Both the position numbers and the translations under genes were made by a program. The notes below the pieces were generated by a model that had not been told where the DNA came from, made no database searches, and saw only the letters and a program-made list of their open reading frames with translations. From Candidatus Cloacimonadota bacterium (lineage in GTDB: Bacteria > Cloacimonadota > Cloacimonadia > JGIOTU-2): a DNA stretch of 64,000 bases. Where the stretch lies: positions 62,001 to 126,000 of the forward strand of contig JAFGDR010000031.1 in the NCBI GenBank assembly GCA_016932035.1, written 5' to 3'. Below, in pieces: positions 9,623-18,153 of this stretch. How positions within the stretch are numbered: position 1 is the first letter of the stretch; each line of letters starts with the position of its first letter.

Positions 9623-10522
9623 TTATTTATTTCGTGCTTTTTTTATCAGGGGCAATCGTTTAAGCTCCTGCAACCGAGCAAGGATGCCATTGATCTTATT
9701 AATTGCTTCGGTTATTTGATTGCTTGATTTATGAAGTTTCTCATCATCATACTGGCTTGCAGCCTTTTTTACCCTGCTCAATGAAAGAGATATGATGCTA
9801 AGTGGATTATTGATATCATGATCGATACCCGCCAATGATGCAGAAACCCTTACAACCTCCTCATAATCAGATAATGCTTTTTCATCAGATACGATCTTAT
9901 CTTCTTTATCTTTAAGGAACTCTTCTTGATTTTTCAGCTTGTCATTTGCTTCGAGGACCTTAAGTGAGAGTTTTCTTACCATATCACTTATATAACTTGA
10001 GATAAATGCGATAACAGTAAACAGACCGGTATATGAGATAAGAAAAATGGTTTGTGTTGCAGCATTTGCTTCATATGGTTGACCATTAACAGGAGCTAGC
10101 CATCCGAAGTTGTACATGAGGATAAGAAGAAGCAGACTTAAGCTTCCGATCATAGCAGCAATGAAACCACCAGCTTTTTCGATCGACAAACTCGCAGTTA
10201 CAACAGCAACAAGGAATATCCATACGAAAGAACTATTTAATCCACCAGTAAGATGAACGACAATTGTACCGAATATAATATCAAGCACGATCTGTGCAGC
10301 CCCGATAAGATTGTTTGATGTTATAATCTGAAGATGAAACAATATGTTGAGCACGCTAATACCAAGAAAAGCACCTACGAATGCCACAATTGGAAAAGTT
10401 TGTTGTATCATACCAATGCGAAGCAGACCAATTGCAAACAATATGAGCACAATGAACCAGCGAATTTTAAGCCACCAGGAAAACATCAATTTTTCCGAGT
10501 CTAATAATCTTATTTGTTCCAT
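9623..10522 (-). CDS. Membrane sensor with dimerisation/phosphoacceptor helix but no kinase catalytic domain
   Basis: The first ~190 residues contain about six hydrophobic helices, then a coiled coil (about 190-225). Next is an H-box-like segment near residue 229, GIDHDINNPLSII, which matches the HisKA phosphoacceptor motif (HE/D.NNPL). The protein stops about 65 residues later, at KKARNK, after the second dimerisation helix. None of the N, G1, F or G2 boxes of a HATPase domain is present, and the next gene begins 17 bases on, so the truncation is not due to the window. It may be a phosphotransfer partner for the adjacent receiver-cNMP protein, phosphorylated in trans. That role is inference. 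It could also be a degraded kinase. Confidence 0.75.
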   Translation of the reverse strand: MEQIRLLDSEKLMFSWWLKIRWFIVLILFAIGLLRIGMIQQTFPIVAFVGAFLGISVLNILFHLQIITSNNLIGAAQIVLDIIFGTIVVHLTGGLNSSFVWIFLVAVVTASLSIEKAGGFIAAMIGSLSLLLLILMYNFGWLAPVNGQPYEANAATQTIFLISYTGLFTVIAFISSYISDMVRKLSLKVLEANDKLKNQEEFLKDKEDKIVSDEKALSDYEEVVRVSASLAGIDHDINNPLSIISLSLSRVKKAASQYDDEKLHKSSNQITEAINKINGILARLQELKRLPLIKKARNK

Positions 10523-10543
10523 ATGTCTATCCTTTTATGCTTT

Positions 10544-11434
10544 TTATTCTTCATTCCATTCGACAATTTTTAAGGTTATTGATATTGGTAGCGCTTCAAG
10601 AGCATCCTGAATTGCATCAACATCAAAAGATACAACAGCATGAGCACCCAGAGATGCATCATCAATAACATATACAGCACCAGTGATATCAGAATGAGCC
10701 CCAAGAGAAAGTTCTCCAAATACGACAAGGATACCCTCGAACACTATTTGAGCAGTAGCATTAAAATCTCCGTTTACGATAAGAATTCCAGCACCCGACC
10801 AATAGGATTGAACCCTCAAATCATTATTCATCCACGTAAGACTATCGGGCATAGGTTCGTTGTTGGCAGGAACTTCAATATATGATCCAAGAGAAATGCA
10901 TTCATCTTTAACTTCCTGCTCTGTTAAGCCAAAGGTTTCTTCGAAATCGAAGGTGGAGTCTTCAATAACAATTCCATCAACTACAGCTTTTGCCTTAACT
11001 GTAATTGAACCCCCAGTGACAATGGCTGCTGTGATGTTAGAAACAACACCTTCTCCTGTGAAAAAGGCAAATTTCGCAGAACTATGATGACTTTTTATAG
11101 AGCCAAGCACATCATAACTGACCCATGAGTCTATCTTAATTTTACCATCACTCAATGTGGCATAAGATAGACTATCTATGGTGCCATCCATAATGGCGAG
11201 GGAGGTGAATCCTTCGATGTATCCATGAGTACTATCAGCAAAACTTACTTTACCTTGCAAGAGTTGTTTAATACCATACTGAACTGCATAGTTAGCCAGA
11301 GAACGAGCTTGTATCCCTGCCTCATCATCTGTAACTATTTCAGGAACGACTTCGCTCTTCTTGTTACCTATAACAACAATTGTAATCGCTATTGCAATAA
11401 GTATAATGACAATGATCAATATAACTCTATTCAT
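10544..11434 (-). CDS. Membrane-tethered beta-rich pilus-locus protein, short paralogue
   Basis: The N-terminus is one hydrophobic helix (NRVILIIVIILIAIAITIVV) placed at residue 2, like a pilin helix, followed by a charged region and LANYAVQYGIKQLLQGK. The C-terminal half has short hydrophobic repeats (GILVVFGELSLGAHSDITGA) like bactofilin or beta-solenoid rungs. It shares its layout with the 638-residue protein encoded just upstream: N-terminal helix, a YAL/YAV-x3-I-x2-L segment, LDG.ID..TY/SY, beta-rungs, and a C-terminus ending near a Trp. The two are probably paralogues. A surface or minor-pilin-like role is inferred from position inside the pilus operon. I do not recognise a named family with confidence. 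Confidence 0.65.
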   Translation of the reverse strand: MNRVILIIVIILIAIAITIVVIGNKKSEVVPEIVTDDEAGIQARSLANYAVQYGIKQLLQGKVSFADSTHGYIEGFTSLAIMDGTIDSLSYATLSDGKIKIDSWVSYDVLGSIKSHHSSAKFAFFTGEGVVSNITAAIVTGGSITVKAKAVVDGIVIEDSTFDFEETFGLTEQEVKDECISLGSYIEVPANNEPMPDSLTWMNNDLRVQSYWSGAGILIVNGDFNATAQIVFEGILVVFGELSLGAHSDITGAVYVIDDASLGAHAVVSFDVDAIQDALEALPISITLKIVEWNEE

Positions 11435-11443
11435 TTTATCATG

Positions 11444-13360
11444 TTATGGTTGCCAATATATTATTTCAACATCTTCAAGGGTAGTATCGCCGATTTCTTC
11501 TTCTTCATCAACCTCATCTTCGTCTATTTCTTCGTCGTCTACCTCTTCTGGTTCAGGGAGTCCAGGATCAGGAGTTACGGTTGGTTCAGAACAGGTAATC
11601 TCTATCCACCAGTGACCTTTTGATTGGTTCCAGTTTCCACCATGAGTATTTCTTAGATTAACAGTCATGTCATCAGACCAAAAAGTATATGTTGTATTTG
11701 TCGAGAGAGAGATGTTGGTTTCATTAACGGTTATTGAGTTTCCACCTGTTTTAACACGCATTCGTATTTCAGAAGCAGATCCACTATACGTATATGAAGA
11801 ACCATAGGAGTTCAAAGTATTCCTGTCGATCTGACCACTTGGTGTTTGCATCTGGAATCGTTTTGATGAATTATTGGTCGGATTAATATTTAGGTCAGCT
11901 TCCATTGAAAATGTTGGAGTTTCTGGTTCTTCTTCAACATCGAGTTCTTCTTCCTGTTCTCCACCAGAGTATGATACAAGAATCGAGGCAAAACTGGTAT
12001 GGTCATTTTCGTTGCCATATTCATCTTCGCTGACATGGGCAGAGATGTCAACCTGTACAACATAAGAACCAGTGACTGCAGGTGTATCATCACTTGAGTC
12101 ATCAATATCGGGAATAGGATCTATCCAACCAGTGTTGGCAGTAATAGTACCACTGCCCGTTATTGTAATTGTATTGGCAACAAGAATACCGCTGATACTT
12201 CCAGAACCGGTAATTGATGCGTCTGCGTTCGGAGCATAAAGAGCACGCACATATGCATTAGCAGCACCATTTACATCGATCGTTGAGCCGCCACATATTA
12301 TGTGACCGGTAATGCCACCCGAACCACCAATTCTCAAATTAGCATTCTCAATATAAATTGACCCATTATATTCAGTTGCACCTGCCAAATCGAGATCAGT
12401 TGCACCTGAGTAATACATGTGTACCTTACTCGCATCTCCGCTAGTATTGATCACACTACTTCCTGTGAGGGAGAATGTGTTTTCTACATAAAGAATTAAG
12501 TTTCCAGTGCCCTGTAATTCAATATGTCCTTGACCGATACTAAGACTGCCCACAACTATTCTTCTCGTACCAGAACCAACATCAATTGTAATTGTTCTGT
12601 TTCCCGAAGCACTGATTGAAGAGTAATAACCATCTTCATCGATAAGATATTCACCAGATGGTGGTCCAGCTGTGCTGAAAGAACCACGATTTGTCAACTC
12701 AGGGAAGTCGGGATAATCTGGAAGAGGATAGCTTCGGGCTGAAGGTAGATCTGTAATAGTACCTGTTATATTATCTTCGGGGACTCTCCCCCAACCTTGG
12801 GAATCTATTACATCATTATAATCTGCTCCAGGACCGACATAGAAATCTCCTTCAACAACGGTACTCCACGCAAAGGTGACACTATTATTTGCCGTTGAAT
12901 TTGTTCCAGTTGTTCCATTTATTCTCGCACTACCAGTAAGCGTAATATCCCCATTTGCAAAGATCATATCAAGAGAAGGAATGGTTGTTCCTTCCTCTTG
13001 TTCCTCTTCCTCATCTTCTTCGTCTCCACCTCCCCCTTCCACACTTTGCGTGTCTCCAAATTCATAGGTGATCATATCGATGCTGCCATCTAATGCAGGA
13101 ACTTCAAAGAAGGCAAAATGATAGGAACCACTTTCGTTATCAAAAATAGAAGTATTGGTTTCTATAATTTGCTCATTTAGCACTTGCCTGATTGCCCATT
13201 TGAGAGCATAAGATCCAAGATTTATAAGTTCAGAATGCACTTCATTAGATGCAATTTTTTCTGGTATGACATCTGCCTTACGTTCTACAGAAAGAGTCAC
13301 AGAGGCGATAACAACGATTACCGCGAGAAGCAATGCCATAATTAAGACTGCTTTGCCCAT
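11444..13360 (-). CDS. Large membrane-tethered beta-solenoid-like protein with acidic tracts
   Basis: The start is taken at the ATG with AGGAGG five bases upstream (13366-13371); a GTG two codons earlier abuts that site and is unlikely. The 638-residue product begins MGKAVLIMALLLAVIVV, the same Met-Gly-plus-helix pattern as the major pilin. Residues about 110-130 are almost pure Glu/Asp. Residues 130-425 are Gly/Ser/Thr/Ile-rich rungs (ITGSGSISGILVANTITITG) resembling beta-solenoid domains of pilus-associated (DUF7305-like) proteins. A second domain lies at about 430-600 and another long acidic stretch near the C-terminus. A large surface-exposed minor pilin or tip protein is a reasonable reading, but this is inference. 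Confidence 0.7.
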   Translation of the reverse strand: MGKAVLIMALLLAVIVVIASVTLSVERKADVIPEKIASNEVHSELINLGSYALKWAIRQVLNEQIIETNTSIFDNESGSYHFAFFEVPALDGSIDMITYEFGDTQSVEGGGGDEEDEEEEQEEGTTIPSLDMIFANGDITLTGSARINGTTGTNSTANNSVTFAWSTVVEGDFYVGPGADYNDVIDSQGWGRVPEDNITGTITDLPSARSYPLPDYPDFPELTNRGSFSTAGPPSGEYLIDEDGYYSSISASGNRTITIDVGSGTRRIVVGSLSIGQGHIELQGTGNLILYVENTFSLTGSSVINTSGDASKVHMYYSGATDLDLAGATEYNGSIYIENANLRIGGSGGITGHIICGGSTIDVNGAANAYVRALYAPNADASITGSGSISGILVANTITITGSGTITANTGWIDPIPDIDDSSDDTPAVTGSYVVQVDISAHVSEDEYGNENDHTSFASILVSYSGGEQEEELDVEEEPETPTFSMEADLNINPTNNSSKRFQMQTPSGQIDRNTLNSYGSSYTYSGSASEIRMRVKTGGNSITVNETNISLSTNTTYTFWSDDMTVNLRNTHGGNWNQSKGHWWIEITCSEPTVTPDPGLPEPEEVDDEEIDEDEVDEEEEIGDTTLEDVEIIYWQP

Positions 13361-13396
13361 TGGCACCTCCTGGTAAAAAGTTTAATATTACCATCA

Positions 13397-13425
13397 ATAA
13401 ACAATGTAAATTGCCTTTTTGTCAA
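13397..13425 (-). promoter_or_regulatory. Possible internal promoter for the large beta-rich protein
   Basis: Within an 83-base gap on the minus strand there is a perfect TTGACA (13420-13425), then 17 bases, then GTTTAT (13397-13402). The -35 match is perfect but the -10 match is poor. The strong AGGAGG ribosome site follows. It would let the operon's second half be expressed independently of the pilin promoter. Confidence 0.3.
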
Positions 13426-13449
13426 TACATTTCTATTTATTATCATCAG

Positions 13450-13998
13450 TTATAAATATAGATTTTTGAAATATTTCCAGATTTGAATTCTGTGTCTAAT
13501 ATATCTTTTATCAATATCATCTCTATACGTGTCGTATTCAAACTCCATTGTCATTTGTACATAGCGAACAAGGGAGTCAGCAGGATTTGGATTATCATTT
13601 ACATCGTAATATATAAATTGAACCCCGTAATCTGAAAGCCCGAAGGGTCCGAGAATCGGATCAGGATTGCCGTCAACATAAACAGAAAGCTGCTTCGACC
13701 CAGCCACATTTTCTTGACCCATATTTACCAGATGTCTGGTTCCTCCGACACTGTCAGCATACGAGTATGTAAAGAGTGTGTCTTGCGCAGCAATAACTGC
13801 CGAATCTGCGACGCCAGCACCAACGAGAGAAAGATATGTTTCAACGACAGAAACAACATCTTCAGATATTTCGACAAGCTCTATCTGTTGGGAAGTATTA
13901 ACGCCAATTGCATGAATATTGATAATACAAGCCACCATGGTCAGAATGAAAATTCCACCGATGATCGTTGCACCGATTGCTTCTAATACTGTAATCAT
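13450..13998 (-). CDS. Pseudopilin-like protein lacking a leader peptide
   Basis: The protein begins MITVLEAIGATIIGGIFILT. If the initiator Met is set aside, ITVLE matches the mature pilin start FTLIE, with Glu at position +5, followed by a hydrophobic helix as in pilins. There is no room for a leader: a stop codon lies immediately upstream in the short gap after the previous gene. The rest of the 182 residues is a beta-rich periplasmic-type domain ending in RIQIWKYFKNLYL. It sits in the pilin operon, 2 bases from the previous gene. A minor pseudopilin function is likely. Whether it is processed by a prepilin peptidase is open. Confidence 0.65.
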   Translation of the reverse strand: MITVLEAIGATIIGGIFILTMVACIINIHAIGVNTSQQIELVEISEDVVSVVETYLSLVGAGVADSAVIAAQDTLFTYSYADSVGGTRHLVNMGQENVAGSKQLSVYVDGNPDPILGPFGLSDYGVQFIYYDVNDNPNPADSLVRYVQMTMEFEYDTYRDDIDKRYIRHRIQIWKYFKNLYL

Positions 13999-14000
13999 AA

Positions 14001-14435
14001 TTAATAATAAAGGTCCACAAAAACTTTGCTTATTGGTGATTGAGGCATTCCAATCCAGAGCGTATCACCATCCGGATGCAATGTCCATGTATTAATATCA
14101 ACACGGACGAATTCCGGTGATGCAGTAGTTGTATCTACCCCTGTTCGGGTGCAGGGGGATGTTACTATATTTATATGATAAACCTGGTCAGAAACCGAAA
14201 GGGAGTCTGAACGATTATCGTAAGTAGATTCCAAGGCATCAAAAGAGAGGAGTTCTCCAAGAATTTTTGATTCTATTTCCTGAAAATATTTATCAACAAC
14301 CTTTTGTCCATTGAGAAGATACATTCCTTTGTATGCGAGATCTGCTTGGTCATATAGACTATTATAAGTTGTAAGGTAAATGGTTGAAAAGAGAACCATT
14401 GCTAGGAGGATGAGGAAGATCTGCCCGTATGTCAT
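14001..14435 (-). CDS. Small pilin-like membrane-anchored protein
   Basis: A 144-residue protein with one N-terminal helix (QIFLILLAMVLFSTIYL) right after MTYG, so a Gly sits just before the hydrophobic stretch. The remainder is polar with predicted strands and one Cys. A GAAGG site lies seven bases before the ATG. It is encoded 2 bases after pilB and 2 bases before the pseudopilin-like gene, which makes a minor pilin the natural interpretation. It lacks Glu5 and a classical leader. I do not recognise a specific family. Confidence 0.6.
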   Translation of the reverse strand: MTYGQIFLILLAMVLFSTIYLTTYNSLYDQADLAYKGMYLLNGQKVVDKYFQEIESKILGELLSFDALESTYDNRSDSLSVSDQVYHINIVTSPCTRTGVDTTTASPEFVRVDINTWTLHPDGDTLWIGMPQSPISKVFVDLYY

Positions 14436-14437
14436 AT

Positions 14438-16222
14438 TTAACCTTCTGATGTTGCATAGGACACTTCAGAAACAGAAGTAAGTCCTTTTCGGATTCTATC
14501 CAGACCTGAGTCAAGCAACGAAAGCATGCCCTGGCCTTCTGCGATTTTACGAATCTTTTCTTCGTCAATTTCTTCACCTGACTCCATGATCACTTTTCGA
14601 ATCTCGTCAGTAAAATAGAGGGCTTCGCAAATATTAACACGCCCCTTATAGCCGTTCATGCACTTCTTACATCCAGGACCAGCTTCATAGACGAGTCCCT
14701 TTTTAAGATCATCTTCAGTAAGACCAAGTTCAAGAGCGCCTTTATATTTATCCCTGGAAAGAGGTCTTCTGCATTCAGGACAGAGTCTTCTTACGAGACG
14801 CTGAGCAATAATGATATTGACTGCATAGGCAAGCAGGAAAGTCTCTACACCCATTTTATATAATCGGGAAATAGCACTTGGAGCATCGTTTGTATGGAGT
14901 GTAGAAAAAGTCAGATGTCCGGTATTTGCAAGTTTTACAGCAACATCTGCAGTGATCTTATCTCTTATCTCACCAACCATGACGATATCAGGATCGTGTC
15001 TGAGGATAGAACGAATTGCCTGATCAAATGACATCTTTGCACTTATTTTTAACTGACGTGCACCTTTTATAACATACTCGACAGGATCTTCACATGTGAG
15101 CACGTTTCGAGAGGGATCGATCACATGGTGAAGGGCAGCCATCAAGGTTGTGCTTTTTCCACTTCCGGTTGGACCGGTAAGAAGAATGATACCCTTTGAT
15201 TTGTTTACTGCTTTTAAGAAATCTGATTCTGCTTGTTTTTGTAAACCAAGTTTTGCAAGGTCTGTGATAACGTTTCTGTCATCGATAACACGGATGACGA
15301 TACTTTCGAACCTTCGTTCATATTCAGATGATATGATTGGGAGAACAGATACACGAAAACGGATCAGGTGTCCATCGACAACTCGTTGAGCAAAACCATC
15401 CTGTGCATTATCTCTTTCGAATCGGTCGATACCATTTGTTCTGTCCTTAACAACTGCAGCTATTGCTTCTGGTGAGGTCTTTTCCTGCCTATGCCATTGA
15501 TGAAGCTTGCCATCTACACGAAAGAGGAAATCAACATTCGAGCGCTGAAAGGGGATGATATGAATATCACTTGCACCTTTTCGAACAGCTTCTATAAGAC
15601 TTCCCTCGAAAAGGTTTACGAGAAGGCTTTTATTGATTTCTTCATCTAAAGCATATTCGTCTACACCCTCTGCCTTTCCTTCTTCTTTAACTTCTTCCAT
15701 CTGCTCGCCTGCCTCACTGAGAAGTTCAAGGAATTCATTTTTTTGAGGGGCAATGATCTTGATCAATTCCTCAATGGTAGTGAGTGAGCAGTATGCGACT
15801 TCATATTTTTTGAATTCAGTATTGAGGGGTATTTTTTCTACAATTTTATCTGTTGGGTCAGCTGCAAGTATGATGAGCGTTGTACGCCTTCCTTGCGCAA
15901 GTTGGTAAGGTAAGACCTTCTTATAAAGCAACTCTCTTTTAAGATTTTCAGGAAATTTTGAAAGGATCTCGCGTGTTTGGCTTATTTGTGCCTGATCTAA
16001 TTTATCGACATTAATGTCAACTTTCCTGAATGCATAGAGATCAGCCAGAAGACCATAAACATCATCGTGCTTGACCTTCAGGTCAGTTACAAGGATATCT
16101 TCCAGACGTCGTGGATTATACGGATCCTCATCTGCTTGGATGATAAGAGCCTTATTCAAAGTATCTTTATCAATGATTGCTTTATCGACCAGCAGCTTAC
16201 CTAATCTTGATTTTCCTAACAT
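14438..16222 (-). CDS. pilB: PilB/GspE-type assembly ATPase
   Basis: The hexameric ATPase that extrudes pili. The ATG chosen has AAGGA eight bases upstream and begins MLGKSRLGKLLVDKAIID, the usual start of a PilB; the longer frame to 16291 would run through the end of pilC. Domains of the 594-residue product: MshEN/T2SSE N-terminal domain (1-140), linker, then the ATPase core with Walker A GPTGSGKSTTL, Walker B DPDIVMVGEIRD, His box TGHLTFSTLHTND, and a zinc site CPEC...CKKC near the C-terminus. All key residues are present. It follows pilC by 19 bases. Confidence 0.95.
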   Translation of the reverse strand: MLGKSRLGKLLVDKAIIDKDTLNKALIIQADEDPYNPRRLEDILVTDLKVKHDDVYGLLADLYAFRKVDINVDKLDQAQISQTREILSKFPENLKRELLYKKVLPYQLAQGRRTTLIILAADPTDKIVEKIPLNTEFKKYEVAYCSLTTIEELIKIIAPQKNEFLELLSEAGEQMEEVKEEGKAEGVDEYALDEEINKSLLVNLFEGSLIEAVRKGASDIHIIPFQRSNVDFLFRVDGKLHQWHRQEKTSPEAIAAVVKDRTNGIDRFERDNAQDGFAQRVVDGHLIRFRVSVLPIISSEYERRFESIVIRVIDDRNVITDLAKLGLQKQAESDFLKAVNKSKGIILLTGPTGSGKSTTLMAALHHVIDPSRNVLTCEDPVEYVIKGARQLKISAKMSFDQAIRSILRHDPDIVMVGEIRDKITADVAVKLANTGHLTFSTLHTNDAPSAISRLYKMGVETFLLAYAVNIIIAQRLVRRLCPECRRPLSRDKYKGALELGLTEDDLKKGLVYEAGPGCKKCMNGYKGRVNICEALYFTDEIRKVIMESGEEIDEEKIRKIAEGQGMLSLLDSGLDRIRKGLTSVSEVSYATSEG

Positions 16223-16241
16223 ATACTTTTTCCTTAATCTT

Positions 16242-17585
16242 TTACATGCCCGGTGTTTTTGGTGATACAGTAGCGATTTCCGCAGATACAACAGTGAGAG
16301 CAGTTATAACAATACCGATAAATGCACCAATCAATGTTTGAATGGACTGTATAAGATTCTGCATTTTGTATGTTGTTTCTTTTTCATAGAATTTTGCGAT
16401 TTGTTGAGCGGCCGTAAGAACATTACCCGTTTCCGAACCGGTTTTAAATCTGCTTAATGTTGTATGATTGAAAACCTTTGCAGCTGATAGTGCAGGGACA
16501 AGTGACATACCTTCTTTCAACATAAGAGGGATGGTGATTTCTTTTATATTCTTTTCCATATATGCATTTCTACAAGCTTCTGCAGCAGCCTGGATCGTCT
16601 CAATGTTATTCTCTGCACCAGAATAGATAGCTGCAAAAACGCGGCAAAATATTTCAATGCTCGATTTATGAAGAAGTTTTCCAACGATGGGAAGCTTTAT
16701 AATCGTCCTATCACGCCACACACGACCATCAGGTGTACGCCACCATATAACAAGTCCGATTATCGGAATAATTACCAATAATGCCATCCACCACCAGTTT
16801 GCTGCAAAGAAATCACTCATCTGCAGTGTTGCTGCAGTCATAGGCGGCACCTCAACACCCGATTTGATGAAAAGCTCGGCGGTCGTGGGGAAAATTGAAA
16901 TAATGTAGTAGAGCACAGCTGCAATCATGGCAAGAACAGTAAACATTGGTGTCATCAATGCCTGGCGGAGGCTTTTTTTATATTCCATATCCCTTTCCAT
17001 GAACTTCGCAGTTGCATCATATACCTCAGACATATTACCGCTTTTTGTTGCAAGACCCAACATATAAGCTGGAAATTTGCCGAACACATCTGCGTAACGG
17101 TTAAAAACTTCTGTTCCTTCCTTTCCTTTTTTAAGCTCTCCTTCAATTTTCTTAAGTGTTGATCTCAATGTAGGATTAGTTTCCTCTTCAGCAAGCATGC
17201 GGAGAATTTTATCATAGCTCATCTGTTCCTTAAGAAGAAATGAACTTAAGTTTACGAACATCAGGATATTGGCAAATGATGGTTTCGACTGAAAATCAAA
17301 GAGGACAGGTTCGATCTTTGCGTTTGAATATCCAATACGAGAAAGTGCTTGAATGAGTTCAATTTTGGAAAAAGCTGCCTGTTTTCCCTTTACCCTCTTA
17401 CCACTTGGCAGTTTAATCCTGTAAATGAAATTCCGTTTTGGATCAATTTTATTTACTGTAATATTTTGTTTGAGTTCGATGTCACGGATAAGTTTTTTCG
17501 CGCTTGTGGAGTTACTCGCAAGAACGACGCCTTGAACGGGCGAGTCAACTTGGTTAATTCCCGTATAGCGAAATTCTTTAAGCAT
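16242..17585 (-). CDS. pilC: PilC/GspF-type inner-membrane platform protein
   Basis: 447 residues with an N-terminal domain of about 110 residues (F.Y.GI....V.G.V.A) and two GspF-type four-helix/membrane units. The first is at about 120-250 and ends in the hydrophobic block VLAMIAAVLYYIISIFP. The second is at about 320-440 and ends in LIQSIQTLIGAFIGIVITAL. PilC anchors the motor ATPases to the pilin-inserting platform. The length is slightly above the usual 400. There is no clear Shine-Dalgarno before the ATG. It is separated from the pilin gene by a strong hairpin, which may lower its expression relative to the pilin. Confidence 0.93.
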   Translation of the reverse strand: MLKEFRYTGINQVDSPVQGVVLASNSTSAKKLIRDIELKQNITVNKIDPKRNFIYRIKLPSGKRVKGKQAAFSKIELIQALSRIGYSNAKIEPVLFDFQSKPSFANILMFVNLSSFLLKEQMSYDKILRMLAEEETNPTLRSTLKKIEGELKKGKEGTEVFNRYADVFGKFPAYMLGLATKSGNMSEVYDATAKFMERDMEYKKSLRQALMTPMFTVLAMIAAVLYYIISIFPTTAELFIKSGVEVPPMTAATLQMSDFFAANWWWMALLVIIPIIGLVIWWRTPDGRVWRDRTIIKLPIVGKLLHKSSIEIFCRVFAAIYSGAENNIETIQAAAEACRNAYMEKNIKEITIPLMLKEGMSLVPALSAAKVFNHTTLSRFKTGSETGNVLTAAQQIAKFYEKETTYKMQNLIQSIQTLIGAFIGIVITALTVVSAEIATVSPKTPGM

Positions 17586-17605
17586 GTTTTAAGGGAGTAA
17601 AATCA

Positions 17606-17634
17606 GGGAGGTATAATAAAAACTTATACCTCCC
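17606..17634 (-). terminator. Hairpin between pilin and pilC, likely attenuator
   Basis: Perfect 11-base-pair stem GGGAGGTATAA/TTATACCTCCC with a seven-base loop, beginning about 28 bases after the pilin stop. The sequence after the stem on the minus strand is TGATTTTA, a weak U tract. This fits partial termination or mRNA protection of a highly expressed pilin message, with read-through to pilC-pilB. Confidence 0.7.
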
Positions 17635-17662
17635 AATAATTCTACATTACGTAATAATGCGT

Positions 17663-18085
17663 CTAGTTATCAATTGCCATTGAAACTGGATCAGCTGCTG
17701 TAGCTGTAATAGTGGCAGTAACTTTTGTGTTATTTGTACCATCATTACCAACTTCAGTACCAGAACCGACAATTGTGATAACGCTTGCACTTCCACGAGT
17801 AAGCGCGTAGGTACCATTGTCATTGGAATAGGTGCCGTCAGAAGCAAATCCAATCCAAATTTCTAATGTATCCATTGAAGCCTCAAAAGCTCTTCCACCA
17901 CCACCGTGTGATGTCGGTGTCTTGTAATAAGCGATCATTTGTGATGCAAAATTGTTCGCATCAGCAACAAGCGCTTGACGATTAGCATTCTGTGCTTGGG
18001 TATTAAACATTGTAATACCAACTGCAACGGCAATACCCACGATAATAACGCTCAAGACAATGAGCAGAATTTGTTGAGTTCCCAT
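17663..18085 (-). CDS. Probable major pilin with minimal Met-Gly leader
   Basis: 140 residues starting MGTQQILLIVLSVIIVGIAV: Met-Gly, then a long hydrophobic helix, amphipathic continuation (NTQAQNANRQALVADANNFA), and a beta-rich C-terminal domain. It has the size and layout of a type IV pilin, but the leader would be only Met-Gly and Glu5 is absent. It is the first gene of the operon, has its own AGGAGG ribosome site and a sigma-54 promoter match, and is followed by an attenuator-like hairpin. All of this suits the major structural subunit. No prepilin peptidase gene was seen in the window. The pilin call rests on context and topology. Confidence 0.75.
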   Translation of the reverse strand: MGTQQILLIVLSVIIVGIAVAVGITMFNTQAQNANRQALVADANNFASQMIAYYKTPTSHGGGGRAFEASMDTLEIWIGFASDGTYSNDNGTYALTRGSASVITIVGSGTEVGNDGTNNTKVTATITATAADPVSMAIDN

Positions 18086-18153
18086 GGGATCCTCCTGGGT
18101 TTTATTTTTGTTCGTAACTCACAAACGTCACATCTATCAACATTACTATATAA

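Noticed and set aside
11361-11615. Plus-strand Ser-rich open frame opposite the large acidic protein
   Set aside because: It is the antisense of Glu/Asp-rich codons of a gene with a clear ribosome site; low complexity and no support of its own.
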